The position numbers were made by a program, and so were the translations under genes. The notes below the pieces were generated by a model that was given only the letters and a program-made list of their open reading frames with translations, was not told the origin of the DNA and did not search any database. Of a stretch of 64,000 nucleotides of DNA, positions 1 to 8,265 are shown piece after piece. How positions within the stretch are numbered: the stretch's first letter is position 1; the number at the start of each line of letters is the position of its first letter. Source of the DNA: Paracoccaceae bacterium. Lineage in GTDB: Bacteria > Pseudomonadota > Alphaproteobacteria > Rhodobacterales > Rhodobacteraceae. The stretch covers positions 130,208-194,207 of the forward strand of contig JADGFD010000005.1 of assembly GCA_016744015.1 (NCBI GenBank). The letters are read 5' to 3'.

Positions 1-661
1 AAGTGCGACTCATCCGGCCTGCCACATGAAAGCGGCGAGAGTTATAGCCCTCAAAAAACACCGGCACCACCGCAGCCTTTGATTGCGAGATCATCTTGGC
101 GCTAAAGGTGCCCCATTCCGGGTCCATCGGGCGAGAAAACATGCGCTGCGGGGAGGAAACCGATCCACCAGGAAACACGCCGACAGCCCCGCCTTGATTG
201 ATATATTTCAAAGCATCTTTGCGGGTTTTCAGGTTCATCATCATGGCCTCCCGCGTGCCATCAAAGTTGATGGGCAGGATAGACGAACTGATCTCATCCG
301 CCTTGGAAAATACCTTATGCGCCATAATCTTGAAATCAGTGCGGGCGGTGCTGAGGATTTTTCCCATCATCAGCCCGTCAAGAATGCCATAAGGGTGGTT
401 GGAAATCACCACCACGGGCCCCTCTGCGGGGATATTGCTAAGCGAACCGGCAATCACCTCAAGGGAAAGCCCGTAGCGGCGTGCGACCACATCCCAGAAA
501 TTATTCTGCTCGTTGATATCTTTATCGTAGCCACGGGCGCGGTGGATCAGCCGCAACCTCCCGGTAGTGTTCTCGATAGAGCGAATAAGCACCCGCCCCT
601 TGCGGGACTTGGCGGTTATTGCATAACTAATTTCTCGGGTCGCAGAAAAGCGGGGCGTCAT
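1..661 (-). CDS. Lysophospholipid acyltransferase family protein (partial, C-terminus outside window)
   Basis: The reading frame starts at the ATG at 661 and stays open to the window edge, giving 220 residues with no stop. A PlsC-type acyltransferase block is visible: NHPYGILDG (the His/Asp acyltransferase motif, in the H-x5-D spacing seen in hemolysin-like family members), followed further on by FPGG and VPVFFEG. These enzymes move an acyl chain onto a lysophospholipid or ornithine-lipid precursor at the inner membrane. The N-terminus is short and basic with no clear signal peptide. The substrate (lyso-phosphatidate or lyso-ornithine lipid) cannot be decided from this fragment. The upstream side holds only a decayed gene, so no operon context is available. 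Confidence 0.8.
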   Translation of the reverse strand, partial: MTPRFSATREISYAITAKSRKGRVLIRSIENTTGRLRLIHRARGYDKDINEQNNFWDVVARRYGLSLEVIAGSLSNIPAEGPVVVISNHPYGILDGLMMGKILSTARTDFKIMAHKVFSKADEISSSILPINFDGTREAMMMNLKTRKDALKYINQGGAVGVFPGGSVSSPQRMFSRPMDPEWGTFSAKMISQSKAAVVPVFFEGYNSRRFHVAGRMSRT

Positions 662-858
662 GGCAAACCTCAAACAGGGTGTTTGCACATATGTATGACA
701 GTTTTGTGCAAGTTTCCAGCAGAATCCTGTAGGGCTGCGATTGCTATTCCTGTGGCTCCACGGGCAAGCCTCGACCTTTTGCAAAGCGATATCAAACCAA
801 AACTCACCACTGTGCCAATCGCGGCACATACCTGACGTGTTTGGCACGGGGGTAATGG

Positions 859-1251
859 CTACATGTGCCTTTCCAAGGCCGAAATCATCGCCACATTCTC
901 CCCGCTTGCGGCCATATGAAGTGGCGTGTAACGCTCATAGCCCAAATCATTGATGTTGGCGCCATGGGCTAGCAAACGCTGGCGAAGCCTTTACCCCGCC
1001 GTCATCAGCCGGCACATACATCTGGGTTCGCAACATGCCTCTCCGCCAAATCCAGTGGGGAGACATCATCCTATGAGCGTGCATCCACCACAGTGCCAAG
1101 GGGCAACAGGGCCGAGGCCATCCATCCGGTTGACCGAACCCGGGTCGCGCAGAGCCAAAAATCGGGCAGCAGCCACGCCGCGCAGCCTTGGGCGCTGGCA
1201 AGCGTCGGCGCAAAGCTACGCGGCGAAAATTGCCGTTGTAATCCGGTTCAT
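859..1251 (-). pseudogene. Decayed ankyrin-repeat protein gene
   Basis: Pieces of ankyrin repeats are readable on the minus strand, but in different frames and interrupted by stops. The best is GANINDLGYERYTPLHMAAS near the 3' end (stop at 859-861), a clear match to the G-A-x-x-N ... TPLH-x-AA repeat pattern. A second piece, DVSPLDLAERHVANPD, lies upstream in another frame. An ATG at 1251 opens MNRITTAIFAA, signal-peptide-like, then meets a stop. At least two frame changes and several stops separate the segments, so no full product can be made. Such repeats normally mediate protein-protein contacts. Boundaries are approximate. Confidence 0.55.
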
Positions 1252-1305
1252 AATGCTATTCCTTTGGGTAAAGCCTCAGCCTAGCACGCCAATCAGGAAT
1301 CCAAA

Positions 1306-2910
1306 ATGCCCCGCAACATTCTGTTTATTATGTATGATCAGCTCCGGCATGATTATTTGAGTTGCGCGGGTCACAAAACCCTGCACACCCCGCATATGGA
1401 CCGCCTCGCGGCCATGGGCACGCGGTTCACCAATGCCTATGTTCAGTCGCCAGTTTGTGGCGCTTCCCGCATGAGCTTTTACACGGGCCGCTACGTAAGT
1501 TCCCACGGGGCGGCGTGGAACGGGTTTCCGCTGAAGGTCGGCGAAGAGACCATGGGGGACCACCTGCGGGCGCTAGGCGTCAATAGCTGGCTGATCGGCA
1601 AAACCCATATGCGGGTAGACCATAAAGGCATGGAAAGGCTGGGGCTAACGCGCGATGGCATCATCGGTGCCCGCGTGGCGCAATGCGGATTTGATGTGTG
1701 GGAGCGCGAGGACGGGCTCAATGCCGATGGGCCGGATGGCCGCTATGACCCTGAGCCGTCTCCCTATAATGACTACCTGAAAGCCAAGGGATATACGGGT
1801 GAAAACCCGTGGCACGACCACGCAAATGCCGCCGAAATTGATGGTGAGCTGGCCTCCGGCTGGCTGATGCAACACGCTGACAAGCCTGCCAATATCAAAG
1901 AGGAAGATAGTGAAACGCCGTGGCTCACCACCCGCGCGATTGATTTTCTCAATAGCGAGTCCGCCCAGCAGCCATGGATGGCCCATCTCAGCTTTATTAA
2001 GCCCCATTGGCCCTATATCGTGCCCGCGCCCTATCATAATATGTACGGCCATAATGCCATCCAGCCCGTAAACCGCGCCGAGGCCGAGCTAGACGATATG
2101 CACCCCGTTTACGCCGCCTTCCATAGCAACCCCATCGGCCAGGCCTTTTCCCGAGACGAAGTCCGATCAAGCGTCATTCCGGCCTATATGGGCCTGATCA
2201 AGCAATGCGATGACCAGCTTGGGCGGCTCTTGGACCACCTAGAAGCCACAGGCCGGATGGACGACACCATGATCGTGCTGACCTCTGATCACGGCGATTA
2301 CCTTGGCGACCACTGGCTGGGCGAAAAAGACCTGTTCCACGAACCTTCTGTCAAAGTGCCACTCATCATTTATGACCCAAGCGGAAAGCCCGGACAAGTC
2401 GTGGAGGAATTGGTTGAAAGCATCGACCTCGCCCCCACTTTTGTGGAGGCCATGGGTGGCGAGCCCCCAAGCCACATTCTGGAAGGCCGCTCTTTGCTAC
2501 CATTCCTGCGCGGCGAAATCCCCGCTTGGCGCGAATATGTTTTGAGCGAATACGATTATTCAGCCACCGGCATTCGTGAAACTCTCGACGTTTCCACCCA
2601 AGATGCCCGCCTTTTTATGGTGGCTGACCAACGCTACACCTTTATGCACGCTGAAGGCGGGTTTCGCCCCATGCTATTTGACAGGATCAATGACCCGAAC
2701 GAGCTAATGGACCTTGGCAGCAGCCCGAAGCACCGAGATATTATCACCAAGATGTATGAGCGCTTGAACCAATGGTCGCGTAGGCCCAGCCAGCGCACCA
2801 CGCGCTCAGATACCGAAATTTTGGCAAAGGGCGGCAATACCGGGGTCATCATTGGGGCTTATGACGAGAACGACGTAACGCCCGAAGATATGGCAAAATA
2901 TCGAGGTTAG
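1306..2910 (+). CDS. Sulfatase-like / phosphonate monoester hydrolase-type alkaline phosphatase superfamily enzyme
   Basis: The 534-residue protein has the alkaline-phosphatase superfamily layout. An N-terminal metal-binding start (NILFIMYDQLRHD) is followed by the sulfatase signature C51-G-A-S-R55, in which the Cys is normally converted to formylglycine by a maturation enzyme. A second metal motif, LTSDHGDYLGDH, lies near residue 325, and GEKDLFHEPSVKVPLI follows it. Family members hydrolyse sulfate esters, phosphonate monoesters or phosphodiesters. The fold and length resemble Rhizobium/Burkholderia phosphonate monoester hydrolases as much as true sulfatases, so the substrate stays open. 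There is no signal peptide, which fits a cytoplasmic PMH-type enzyme. The ATG at 1306 follows an AGGAA ribosome site. The gene stands alone. Confidence 0.88.
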   Translation: MPRNILFIMYDQLRHDYLSCAGHKTLHTPHMDRLAAMGTRFTNAYVQSPVCGASRMSFYTGRYVSSHGAAWNGFPLKVGEETMGDHLRALGVNSWLIGKTHMRVDHKGMERLGLTRDGIIGARVAQCGFDVWEREDGLNADGPDGRYDPEPSPYNDYLKAKGYTGENPWHDHANAAEIDGELASGWLMQHADKPANIKEEDSETPWLTTRAIDFLNSESAQQPWMAHLSFIKPHWPYIVPAPYHNMYGHNAIQPVNRAEAELDDMHPVYAAFHSNPIGQAFSRDEVRSSVIPAYMGLIKQCDDQLGRLLDHLEATGRMDDTMIVLTSDHGDYLGDHWLGEKDLFHEPSVKVPLIIYDPSGKPGQVVEELVESIDLAPTFVEAMGGEPPSHILEGRSLLPFLRGEIPAWREYVLSEYDYSATGIRETLDVSTQDARLFMVADQRYTFMHAEGGFRPMLFDRINDPNELMDLGSSPKHRDIITKMYERLNQWSRRPSQRTTRSDTEILAKGGNTGVIIGAYDENDVTPEDMAKYRG

Positions 2911-3131
2911 CCTTTTTGGCCCTAGGCCAAAACGCGCCGCGTGAGGGGGGCAAACAGGGGCGGCACGCCCCGCCTTTGCTCCCCGAGCGCGGCGCGACGC
3001 TAGAACTGCCTCGCAGCTCCGGGCTTGCTTTTGTCTCTGCGGGGGTACCCCCCCACTCGACAAAAGCACATTTTTCAATAAATTGAAAAACGCCTGCCGC
3101 TGGCCATGGCCTCGGCTACGCCTCGGTGCCA
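2911..3131. repeat. Stem-loop-rich intergenic region
   Basis: This gap between convergent genes contains several perfect palindromes in a row. 2914-2932 is TTTTGGCC-CTA-GGCCAAAA, a likely terminator of the upstream hydrolase. 3027-3067 has a 9-bp outer stem GCTTTTGTC/GACAAAAGC enclosing GGGGGTACCCCC. 3071-3090 is TTTTTCAAT-AA-ATTGAAAAA. The stretch 3108-3128 (GGCCTCGGCT ACGCCTCGGTG) recurs with one mismatch at 38333-38353. No coding potential was seen. It looks like a bidirectional terminator zone combined with a dispersed intergenic repeat. Confidence 0.6.
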
Positions 3132-4325
3132 CTAATCCTTAAACCAGTCCCCTTCAGCAGGGGTTTGGTATATGTAGGGCGCAATATCAGGCCCGGTGCT
3201 CACAGAAATCAATCCGCCGAGCACCACCATAGATACAAACCCGGCCAAAGCACCGATCGCCAACTTCTTTTTAGAAAATGGACGTTGGCCATAAACCTTT
3301 CCGGTTTGGCCATTGACCGACATGCGGTAGCGGCTATCCTCAAGCGTGTAATGGGTTATCCAGACCGGCAACAAAATATGCTTAAAGGTTTCACCCGAAA
3401 ATCCGGTATCAGCGGATGTGATAATCTGCTTACTACCGCCAATATCGGCCTTGATCCAATCCCGAATTTTGGCGCGCATAAAGACTTGGCTTTCCTCATA
3501 GCCTTCTTCCAGCCCGAACGTATGGTTCTCTGCCCGAAACCCCGCCAAAAATTCGGTTTGGTAGGTTTCCAGATCCCGCAATGGCCACGGGGCCAGCGCA
3601 TCTTTGAACTCCACCGAGACCGACTGCGAGCCAGAGACCAGCACATCGTCAAAATTCCCAGTGACGGTGCCTGAAACCCGCGTCCAGTGAATACGCCGGT
3701 TTTTGCCCGAGCCACGATAGACGCCGCGCTTGCCTGTGTAATCGGTGTTGGTGTTGGCGTCATAGGTCCAGGTTGGCACATAGACGCCATTAAAATGCTC
3801 GGTGTCCGAATTTTCCGTCAGCCCCCCCGGCGCAAACCAGCGGGCGTTTAGCCATGCAAACATAAGCGCATGCGCTTCTTTTTCATCCACCTTAAAGGGC
3901 AGCAGGCCTTGAGGCACGATATTGCGCTGCATGGTCACATCCGCCACAATTGCGCTATCACAAAACGGGCAGAGCCGCGAGTGCTCATCAGCATCAAACT
4001 CCACGCTGGCCCCGCAGGTTGTGCAGTTTAATGACGGTATTTCAACCGTATCCAAGGCATCCCCACTGGTGATCTGGTTGCGCAGGTCGTTTTCCACTTG
4101 CGCAGCTTCATCGTCCACATGCGGCACATCCACCTCGGCCTCGCAATGGGTGCATTTCATCATTTCCGCGCCGGGGTCAAAGCGCAAGTCAGCGCCGCAA
4201 TTGGGGCAAGGAAACTCTCGATTATCACGGCGATTTTCAGCACCGGTTTGCCGGATTTTTGTGGCAGCTTCGGTGCCAGACCATGGGTTAGCGGCGGGCG
4301 GTGGGGGAGGTGGTATTTGACTCAT
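3132..4325 (-). CDS. TFIIB-type zinc-ribbon membrane-anchored protein
   Basis: This 397-residue protein opens with a proline run (PPPPPPP) and then carries two zinc ribbons: CPNC...CTHC around residues 40-60 and CTTC...CPFC around 100-125. Automated annotation often labels this family primosomal protein N' or helicase, but no helicase motif is present. A long beta-rich central part follows, then one hydrophobic segment (about residues 352-373) and a short tail, so the bulk should be cytoplasmic and tail-anchored. Its function is unknown in the literature I can recall. The gene is 2 bp from the small membrane protein gene upstream (4328-4630), and the pair probably forms one transcript and may act as a complex. 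Confidence 0.75.
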   Translation of the reverse strand: MSQIPPPPPPAANPWSGTEAATKIRQTGAENRRDNREFPCPNCGADLRFDPGAEMMKCTHCEAEVDVPHVDDEAAQVENDLRNQITSGDALDTVEIPSLNCTTCGASVEFDADEHSRLCPFCDSAIVADVTMQRNIVPQGLLPFKVDEKEAHALMFAWLNARWFAPGGLTENSDTEHFNGVYVPTWTYDANTNTDYTGKRGVYRGSGKNRRIHWTRVSGTVTGNFDDVLVSGSQSVSVEFKDALAPWPLRDLETYQTEFLAGFRAENHTFGLEEGYEESQVFMRAKIRDWIKADIGGSKQIITSADTGFSGETFKHILLPVWITHYTLEDSRYRMSVNGQTGKVYGQRPFSKKKLAIGALAGFVSMVVLGGLISVSTGPDIAPYIYQTPAEGDWFKD

Positions 4326-4327
4326 AC

Positions 4328-4630
4328 TTAACTCCTCGCCGCCGATTCCATGATTTTCTCTATCCTGTAGCCCAGCGCGTCTTGGGCATATTCAATATTG
4401 CCCGCCCGAAACCAATCTACAAAAAAGCTCCAGATAATGATCGCGGCAATAGACCAAACAACGGCCCCGACCCAGCCACGTGTTTTCTCACGGCGAGTCA
4501 TGCTATCGCCCTTAAATTCTTTATGCCCTTCAATAGAAAGCGTAAGCGCCTTCAAAAGCGGCACGCCAATAAACGCCATGCCCCCCATTACAACAAGCAA
4601 CGCTCCGACAAATTGTATCCAACTATCCAT
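4328..4630 (-). CDS. Small membrane protein, unknown function
   Basis: The product is 100 residues with two hydrophobic helices (about residues 5-30 and 52-71, the second reading VGAVVWSIAAIIIWSFFVDW). A charged loop lies between them and the tail is soluble. No family is recognised with confidence. The stop is 2 bp before the ATG of the zinc-ribbon protein gene, so the two are almost certainly co-transcribed. It may serve as that protein's membrane partner. Confidence 0.6.
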   Translation of the reverse strand: MDSWIQFVGALLVVMGGMAFIGVPLLKALTLSIEGHKEFKGDSMTRREKTRGWVGAVVWSIAAIIIWSFFVDWFRAGNIEYAQDALGYRIEKIMESAARS

Positions 4631-4647
4631 AATAAAACCCTTAAATT

Positions 4648-4681
4648 AAAAAAAACCCGCCCCGCGTGTGCGGAACGGGTT
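4648..4681 (-). terminator. Rho-independent terminator of the pyrimidine-uptake operon
   Basis: On the minus strand AACCCG and CCGC pair with GCGG and CGGGTT around a 4-nt loop, with a 2x2 internal bulge. The stem is followed by a run of eight U residues, encoded by the A-run at 4648-4655. It lies just past the stop of the substrate-binding protein gene, the last gene of the operon. Confidence 0.85.
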
Positions 4682-4702
4682 CATACTTAGCCACTTTGCA
4701 GC

Positions 4703-5692
4703 TTAATTCAATGCTGCATCGGTGATGATATGCGTGTAAGCGCCTTCAGGAGCCGCAGTGATCACAGGATCATCTCCACCCGCTAGAAGCGAGTCAACGG
4801 TGCGTTGGTAATCAGCTTCATCCAAAGCGCCATTAGAGCCAGCGGTCAGTTTAGCAACTTCGCCCATCATGCGAGTTTGGTGCTCGATGGTCTGCGCCCC
4901 GGTTTCGTCATACTCGATCACGATAGCCGCCGCGGCATCTGGGTTTTCTTCAGCCCATTTCCAGCCCATCATAGACGCGCGCACAAAGCGGGTCATCCGG
5001 TCAACAAACTCAGGGTCGGACAGGTTTTCTTCCAGCACATAAAGCCCGTCTTCAAGCGTGGCTACGCCCTGATCCTGATATTTGAACACGATCAGTTCTT
5101 CCGGTGTGAGGCCCGCATCAATGACCTGCCAATATTCATTGTAAGTCATAGTAGACACGCAGGCGGCTTGGCCTTGCAAAATCGGATCCACGTTAAAGCC
5201 CTGCTTCAGAACCGTTACGCCATCATCGCCGCCCTCGGTGGAAAGGCCCAGATGCGCCATCCAGCTCAGGAACGGGAATTCATTGCCGTAGAACCAAACG
5301 CCCAGCGTTTCGCCGGCAAAATCGTCGGTGCCTTCAATGCCCGCATCGCGACGGCAGGTGAGCATCATGCCAGAGCTTTTAAACGGCTGCGCAATGTTAA
5401 CCAATGGCAGGCCTTTTTCACGGGCGGAAAGCGCCGAAGGCATCCAGTCAACCACCACATCCGCGCCGCCACCAGCGATCACTTGGCTAGGCGCAACATC
5501 AGGGCCACCGGCCTTAATCTCAACGTTTAGGCCTTCGTCGTCATAATAGCCGTTTTCCAGCGCTACATAATAGCCTGCAAACTGCGCTTGGGTTACCCAT
5601 TTAAGCTGAAGCGTCACATCGTCAGCGGCTTGAGCTGCAAAGCCGCCCAGCGCCATAGCGCCTGTAAGCAGACTTGTTTTGATTATATTCAT
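4703..5692 (-). CDS. ABC transporter substrate-binding protein (NMT1/THI5-like), probable pyrimidine-type uptake
   Basis: The start chosen is the ATG at 5692, which follows GGGAGAAGACA; an upstream in-frame start lacks such a site. It gives 329 residues with a signal peptide (MNIIKTSLLTGAMALGGF, cleavage after AQA). The mature protein begins VTLQLKWVTQAQFAGYYVA, the hallmark of NMT1/THI5-like binding proteins that capture thiamine-pyrimidine precursors, riboflavin-like or pyrimidine ligands in the periplasm. It is the last gene of an operon with two permeases, an ATPase, dihydropyrimidinase and carbamoyl-amide hydrolase. A uracil, thymine or hydantoin-type ligand is therefore inferred, not shown. 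A strong terminator follows. Confidence 0.9.
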   Translation of the reverse strand: MNIIKTSLLTGAMALGGFAAQAADDVTLQLKWVTQAQFAGYYVALENGYYDDEGLNVEIKAGGPDVAPSQVIAGGGADVVVDWMPSALSAREKGLPLVNIAQPFKSSGMMLTCRRDAGIEGTDDFAGETLGVWFYGNEFPFLSWMAHLGLSTEGGDDGVTVLKQGFNVDPILQGQAACVSTMTYNEYWQVIDAGLTPEELIVFKYQDQGVATLEDGLYVLEENLSDPEFVDRMTRFVRASMMGWKWAEENPDAAAAIVIEYDETGAQTIEHQTRMMGEVAKLTAGSNGALDEADYQRTVDSLLAGGDDPVITAAPEGAYTHIITDAALN

Positions 5693-5718
5693 TGTCTTCT
5701 CCCTTGTTGGTGGCCCCG

Positions 5719-6558
5719 TCACTTTCGCTGCGACGGATGCCAGAAAGTAGCTTTACGCTCAATAAGCGCAACGATACCATAAAATGCAGATCCAGCAACC
5801 GCCGCAACCACAATTTCCGCCCAGACCAGATCCAGCTCAAGCCGCCCTGCCCCAGTTGAAATTCGAAAGCCCATGCCGACGATGGGCGAGCCAAAAAACT
5901 CGGCCACAATCGCGCCAATCAGGGCTAGGGTACTCGCTATTTTCAAACCGTTAAAAATGAAGGGTGCGGCGGCTGGCAGGCGGAGCTTAAACAAGCTCTG
6001 CCAATAGCTGGCCGCATAAGTGCGCATCAAATCTTTCTGCATTTTATCTGCCGCGTCAAGCCCTTGCACAGTATTTATCAACACCGGAAAGAAGATCATG
6101 ATGACAACCACAGCGGCCTTTGAATGCCAGTCAAAGCCAAACCACATCACCAAAATCGGGGCCATGCCAATGATCGGCAGCGCCGCAACAAAGTTACCAA
6201 TCGGCAGCAGCCCACGCTTCAAGAAGTCAGAGCGGTCTATCGCGATTGCCGTTAAAAACGCCGCACCGCAACCCATGGCATAGCCTGTAAGCACGCCTTT
6301 CATAAAGGTCTGAATGAAGTCCGCCGCCAAAATGTCGGTTGAGGTCGCAAAGGCGTTGATGATCATCGAGGGGGGCGGCAAAATCACCGGCGAAATTCCT
6401 GAGCCGCGCACGATGAGCTCCCACATAATCACCAATGTGACGCCAAAAATTATGGCGGAAACAATGCTCTGCCATCGCCCCGGTTTTTGGTGTGATATCC
6501 AGATGTTAAGCCCCCAGCCAAGGGCCCACACCACCAGCGCTGCTAAAATAAGCATCAT
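5719..6558 (-). CDS. ABC transporter permease (pyrimidine-type importer)
   Basis: A 279-residue inner-membrane permease of the binding-protein-dependent (BPD_transp_1) family with about six hydrophobic helices. The cytoplasmic EAA-like loop is recognisable around DLMRTYAASYWQSLFKLRLP, where the ATPase docks. The start overlaps the stop of the second permease gene by 4 bp, showing translational coupling. The two permeases differ in sequence, so the channel is a heterodimer. The gene sits between the other permease and the binding-protein gene. Confidence 0.9.
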   Translation of the reverse strand: MMLILAALVVWALGWGLNIWISHQKPGRWQSIVSAIIFGVTLVIMWELIVRGSGISPVILPPPSMIINAFATSTDILAADFIQTFMKGVLTGYAMGCGAAFLTAIAIDRSDFLKRGLLPIGNFVAALPIIGMAPILVMWFGFDWHSKAAVVVIMIFFPVLINTVQGLDAADKMQKDLMRTYAASYWQSLFKLRLPAAAPFIFNGLKIASTLALIGAIVAEFFGSPIVGMGFRISTGAGRLELDLVWAEIVVAAVAGSAFYGIVALIERKATFWHPSQRK

Positions 6559-7484
6559 TGCACAAATCCCATCCGCTTTTTGGTGACCCGTTCAGCCAAG
6601 CCTACGCTCGACACCAGCGTTGCCGCCAAAGCCGCAGCGACGATAAGCGAGGCCCAGATAATGAGCGTGGTGCCATAGTAGTTGCCTTGCAGCATCCGCG
6701 CGCCTAATCCGCCATCTTGGCTTATCGTCAGTTCCCCCACAATCGCGCCGACCAGCGAGGCCGCAACCCCGATTTTGAGCGAGGTGAACAGATAAGGCAC
6801 GCTTGACGGCAGCCGCAGCTTCCAGAAAATCTGTGCCTTAGAGGCAAACCACGTCCGCATTTGGTCAAGCTGCATGGCGTCTGGGCTACGCAGCCCCTTC
6901 ACCATGCCCACAACCACCGGAAAGAAACTCAGGTAGGCTGAAATAACCGCCTTGGGGATCAGCCCCGAAAGGCCCACCGCATTTAGCACCACAATAATCA
7001 TCGGCGCCAGCGCCAGTATCGGAATGGTTTGCGAGGTGATCACCCACGGCATCACCGAATTATCCATCGCCTTGTTATGCACAATCCCGACAGCCAGCAA
7101 AATGCCAAGCCCCGTGCCAAAAACAAAGCCCAGCATGGTGGCCGAAAGCGTGAGCCACGCATGCCGGATCAGGCTTTTCTTATCTCCCAACACCGCCGCA
7201 ACGCGCTCTGAAAAGGGTTCCCCTTCCGTGCGCCCCCACTTCTTGATCGCCGCTATGCCAGTAGATTTCCAAATCTCCGCCGCCACTTGGTCCGGCGTTG
7301 GCAGGCGCGGTTTTTTCTGGGTCCACGTATCAGCCACCAACTCGGTAAAGCTCAGCTCATAACCGCCACGAGTGGCTTTATCATAGGCCCAGTGTTTATT
7401 CAGCACGATGGCAAAGGCATACCAAAGTGCAAAAATCACCAGCGTAACGGTGAGGATGGGGAAGAAATTACGCATCATCGTCAT
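6555..7484 (-). CDS. ABC transporter permease (pyrimidine-type importer)
   Basis: The start at 7484 (MTMMRNFFPIL) overlaps the end of the ATPase gene by 17 bp. An upstream in-frame start would add a basic, non-conserved stretch inside the ATPase gene. The protein has 309 residues: one N-terminal membrane helix, a soluble periplasmic segment (about residues 30-90) rich in Lys and Pro, then the BPD_transp_1 core with the coupling loop QMRTWFASKAQIFWKLRLP. The extra N-terminal periplasmic domain is longer than in its partner permease. It should form the membrane channel with that partner. Confidence 0.88.
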   Translation of the reverse strand: MTMMRNFFPILTVTLVIFALWYAFAIVLNKHWAYDKATRGGYELSFTELVADTWTQKKPRLPTPDQVAAEIWKSTGIAAIKKWGRTEGEPFSERVAAVLGDKKSLIRHAWLTLSATMLGFVFGTGLGILLAVGIVHNKAMDNSVMPWVITSQTIPILALAPMIIVVLNAVGLSGLIPKAVISAYLSFFPVVVGMVKGLRSPDAMQLDQMRTWFASKAQIFWKLRLPSSVPYLFTSLKIGVAASLVGAIVGELTISQDGGLGARMLQGNYYGTTLIIWASLIVAAALAATLVSSVGLAERVTKKRMGFVQ

Positions 7485-8265
7485 GCCCCGCCCGAAGCCC
7501 CTCACGCACGCGGTGCGCCAGCTCCAGAAACTCAGGAGACTCGCGAATATCCAGCGGGCGCTCACGCGGCAATGTGCTTTCAATCACCTCGGTCACGCGC
7601 CCGGGGCGCGGTGACATCACCACAATTTTAGTTGAAAGGTAAACCGCCTCGGGGATCGAGTGAGTCACAAAACCGATAGTCTTACCGGTCTTCGCCCACA
7701 GCTCCAAAAGCTGCTCATTCAAGTGGTCGCGCACAATTTCATCAAGCGCGCCAAAAGGCTCGTCCATCAGCAAAATATCGGCCTGAAAAGCAAGCGCCCG
7801 CGCAATGCTGGCACGCTGCTGCATGCCACCCGAAAGTTGCCACGGAAACTTGTTTTCAAAGCCGCTCAGGTGCACAAGGTCCAAAACCTCCTCCACCAGC
7901 TGCTTCTGCTCGGCTTTTGCAATGCCCATAATTTCAAGCGGTAGCTTGATATTGCCACCAATCGTCCGCCAAGGGTAAAGCCCCGCCGCCTGAAACACAA
8001 AGCCATAAGCGCGCTTGCGCCGCGCCTCTTCGGGGGTCATCCCGTTTACGCTCACCTCGCCGCCAGTTGGTTGCTCAAGATCAGCCAACACCCGCAAAAA
8101 TGTGGTTTTCCCACAGCCCGAAGGCCCGATGAAGCTAACAAAATCACCCTTGTTGATGGTCAGGTCCACGTCTTTCAACGCATGCACCGGCCCATCATTG
8201 GTCTTAAATGTGAGGCAGAGTTTTTCAGCCTTGATTACTACGTCATTTTTCATTTCACCACTCAT
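7468..8265 (-). CDS. ABC transporter ATP-binding protein (pyrimidine-type importer)
   Basis: A 265-residue ATPase with all canonical motifs: Walker A GPSGCGKTT (about residues 48-56), Q-loop FQAAGLYP, signature LSGGMQQR, Walker B ILLMDEPFGALD, and the switch His in FVTHSIPEA. It belongs to the nitrate/taurine/NMT1 class of importers (TauB/SsuB-like). It shares a 17-bp overlap with the downstream permease gene and an 11-bp overlap with the membrane-protein gene upstream. It is the energy-coupling unit of the transporter encoded by the next three genes. Confidence 0.93.
   Translation of the reverse strand: MSGEMKNDVVIKAEKLCLTFKTNDGPVHALKDVDLTINKGDFVSFIGPSGCGKTTFLRVLADLEQPTGGEVSVNGMTPEEARRKRAYGFVFQAAGLYPWRTIGGNIKLPLEIMGIAKAEQKQLVEEVLDLVHLSGFENKFPWQLSGGMQQRASIARALAFQADILLMDEPFGALDEIVRDHLNEQLLELWAKTGKTIGFVTHSIPEAVYLSTKIVVMSPRPGRVTEVIESTLPRERPLDIRESPEFLELAHRVREGLRAGHDDDA

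Noticed and set aside
83-835. A 250-codon plus-strand open frame at the left edge
   Set aside because: It is antisense to the acyltransferase gene, whose NHPYGILDG and FPGG motifs are clear; the plus-strand translation has no family features.
3132-4325. Annotation as primosomal protein N' / superfamily II helicase
   Set aside because: Only zinc ribbons and a membrane helix are visible; no Walker or DEAH-type motif is present.
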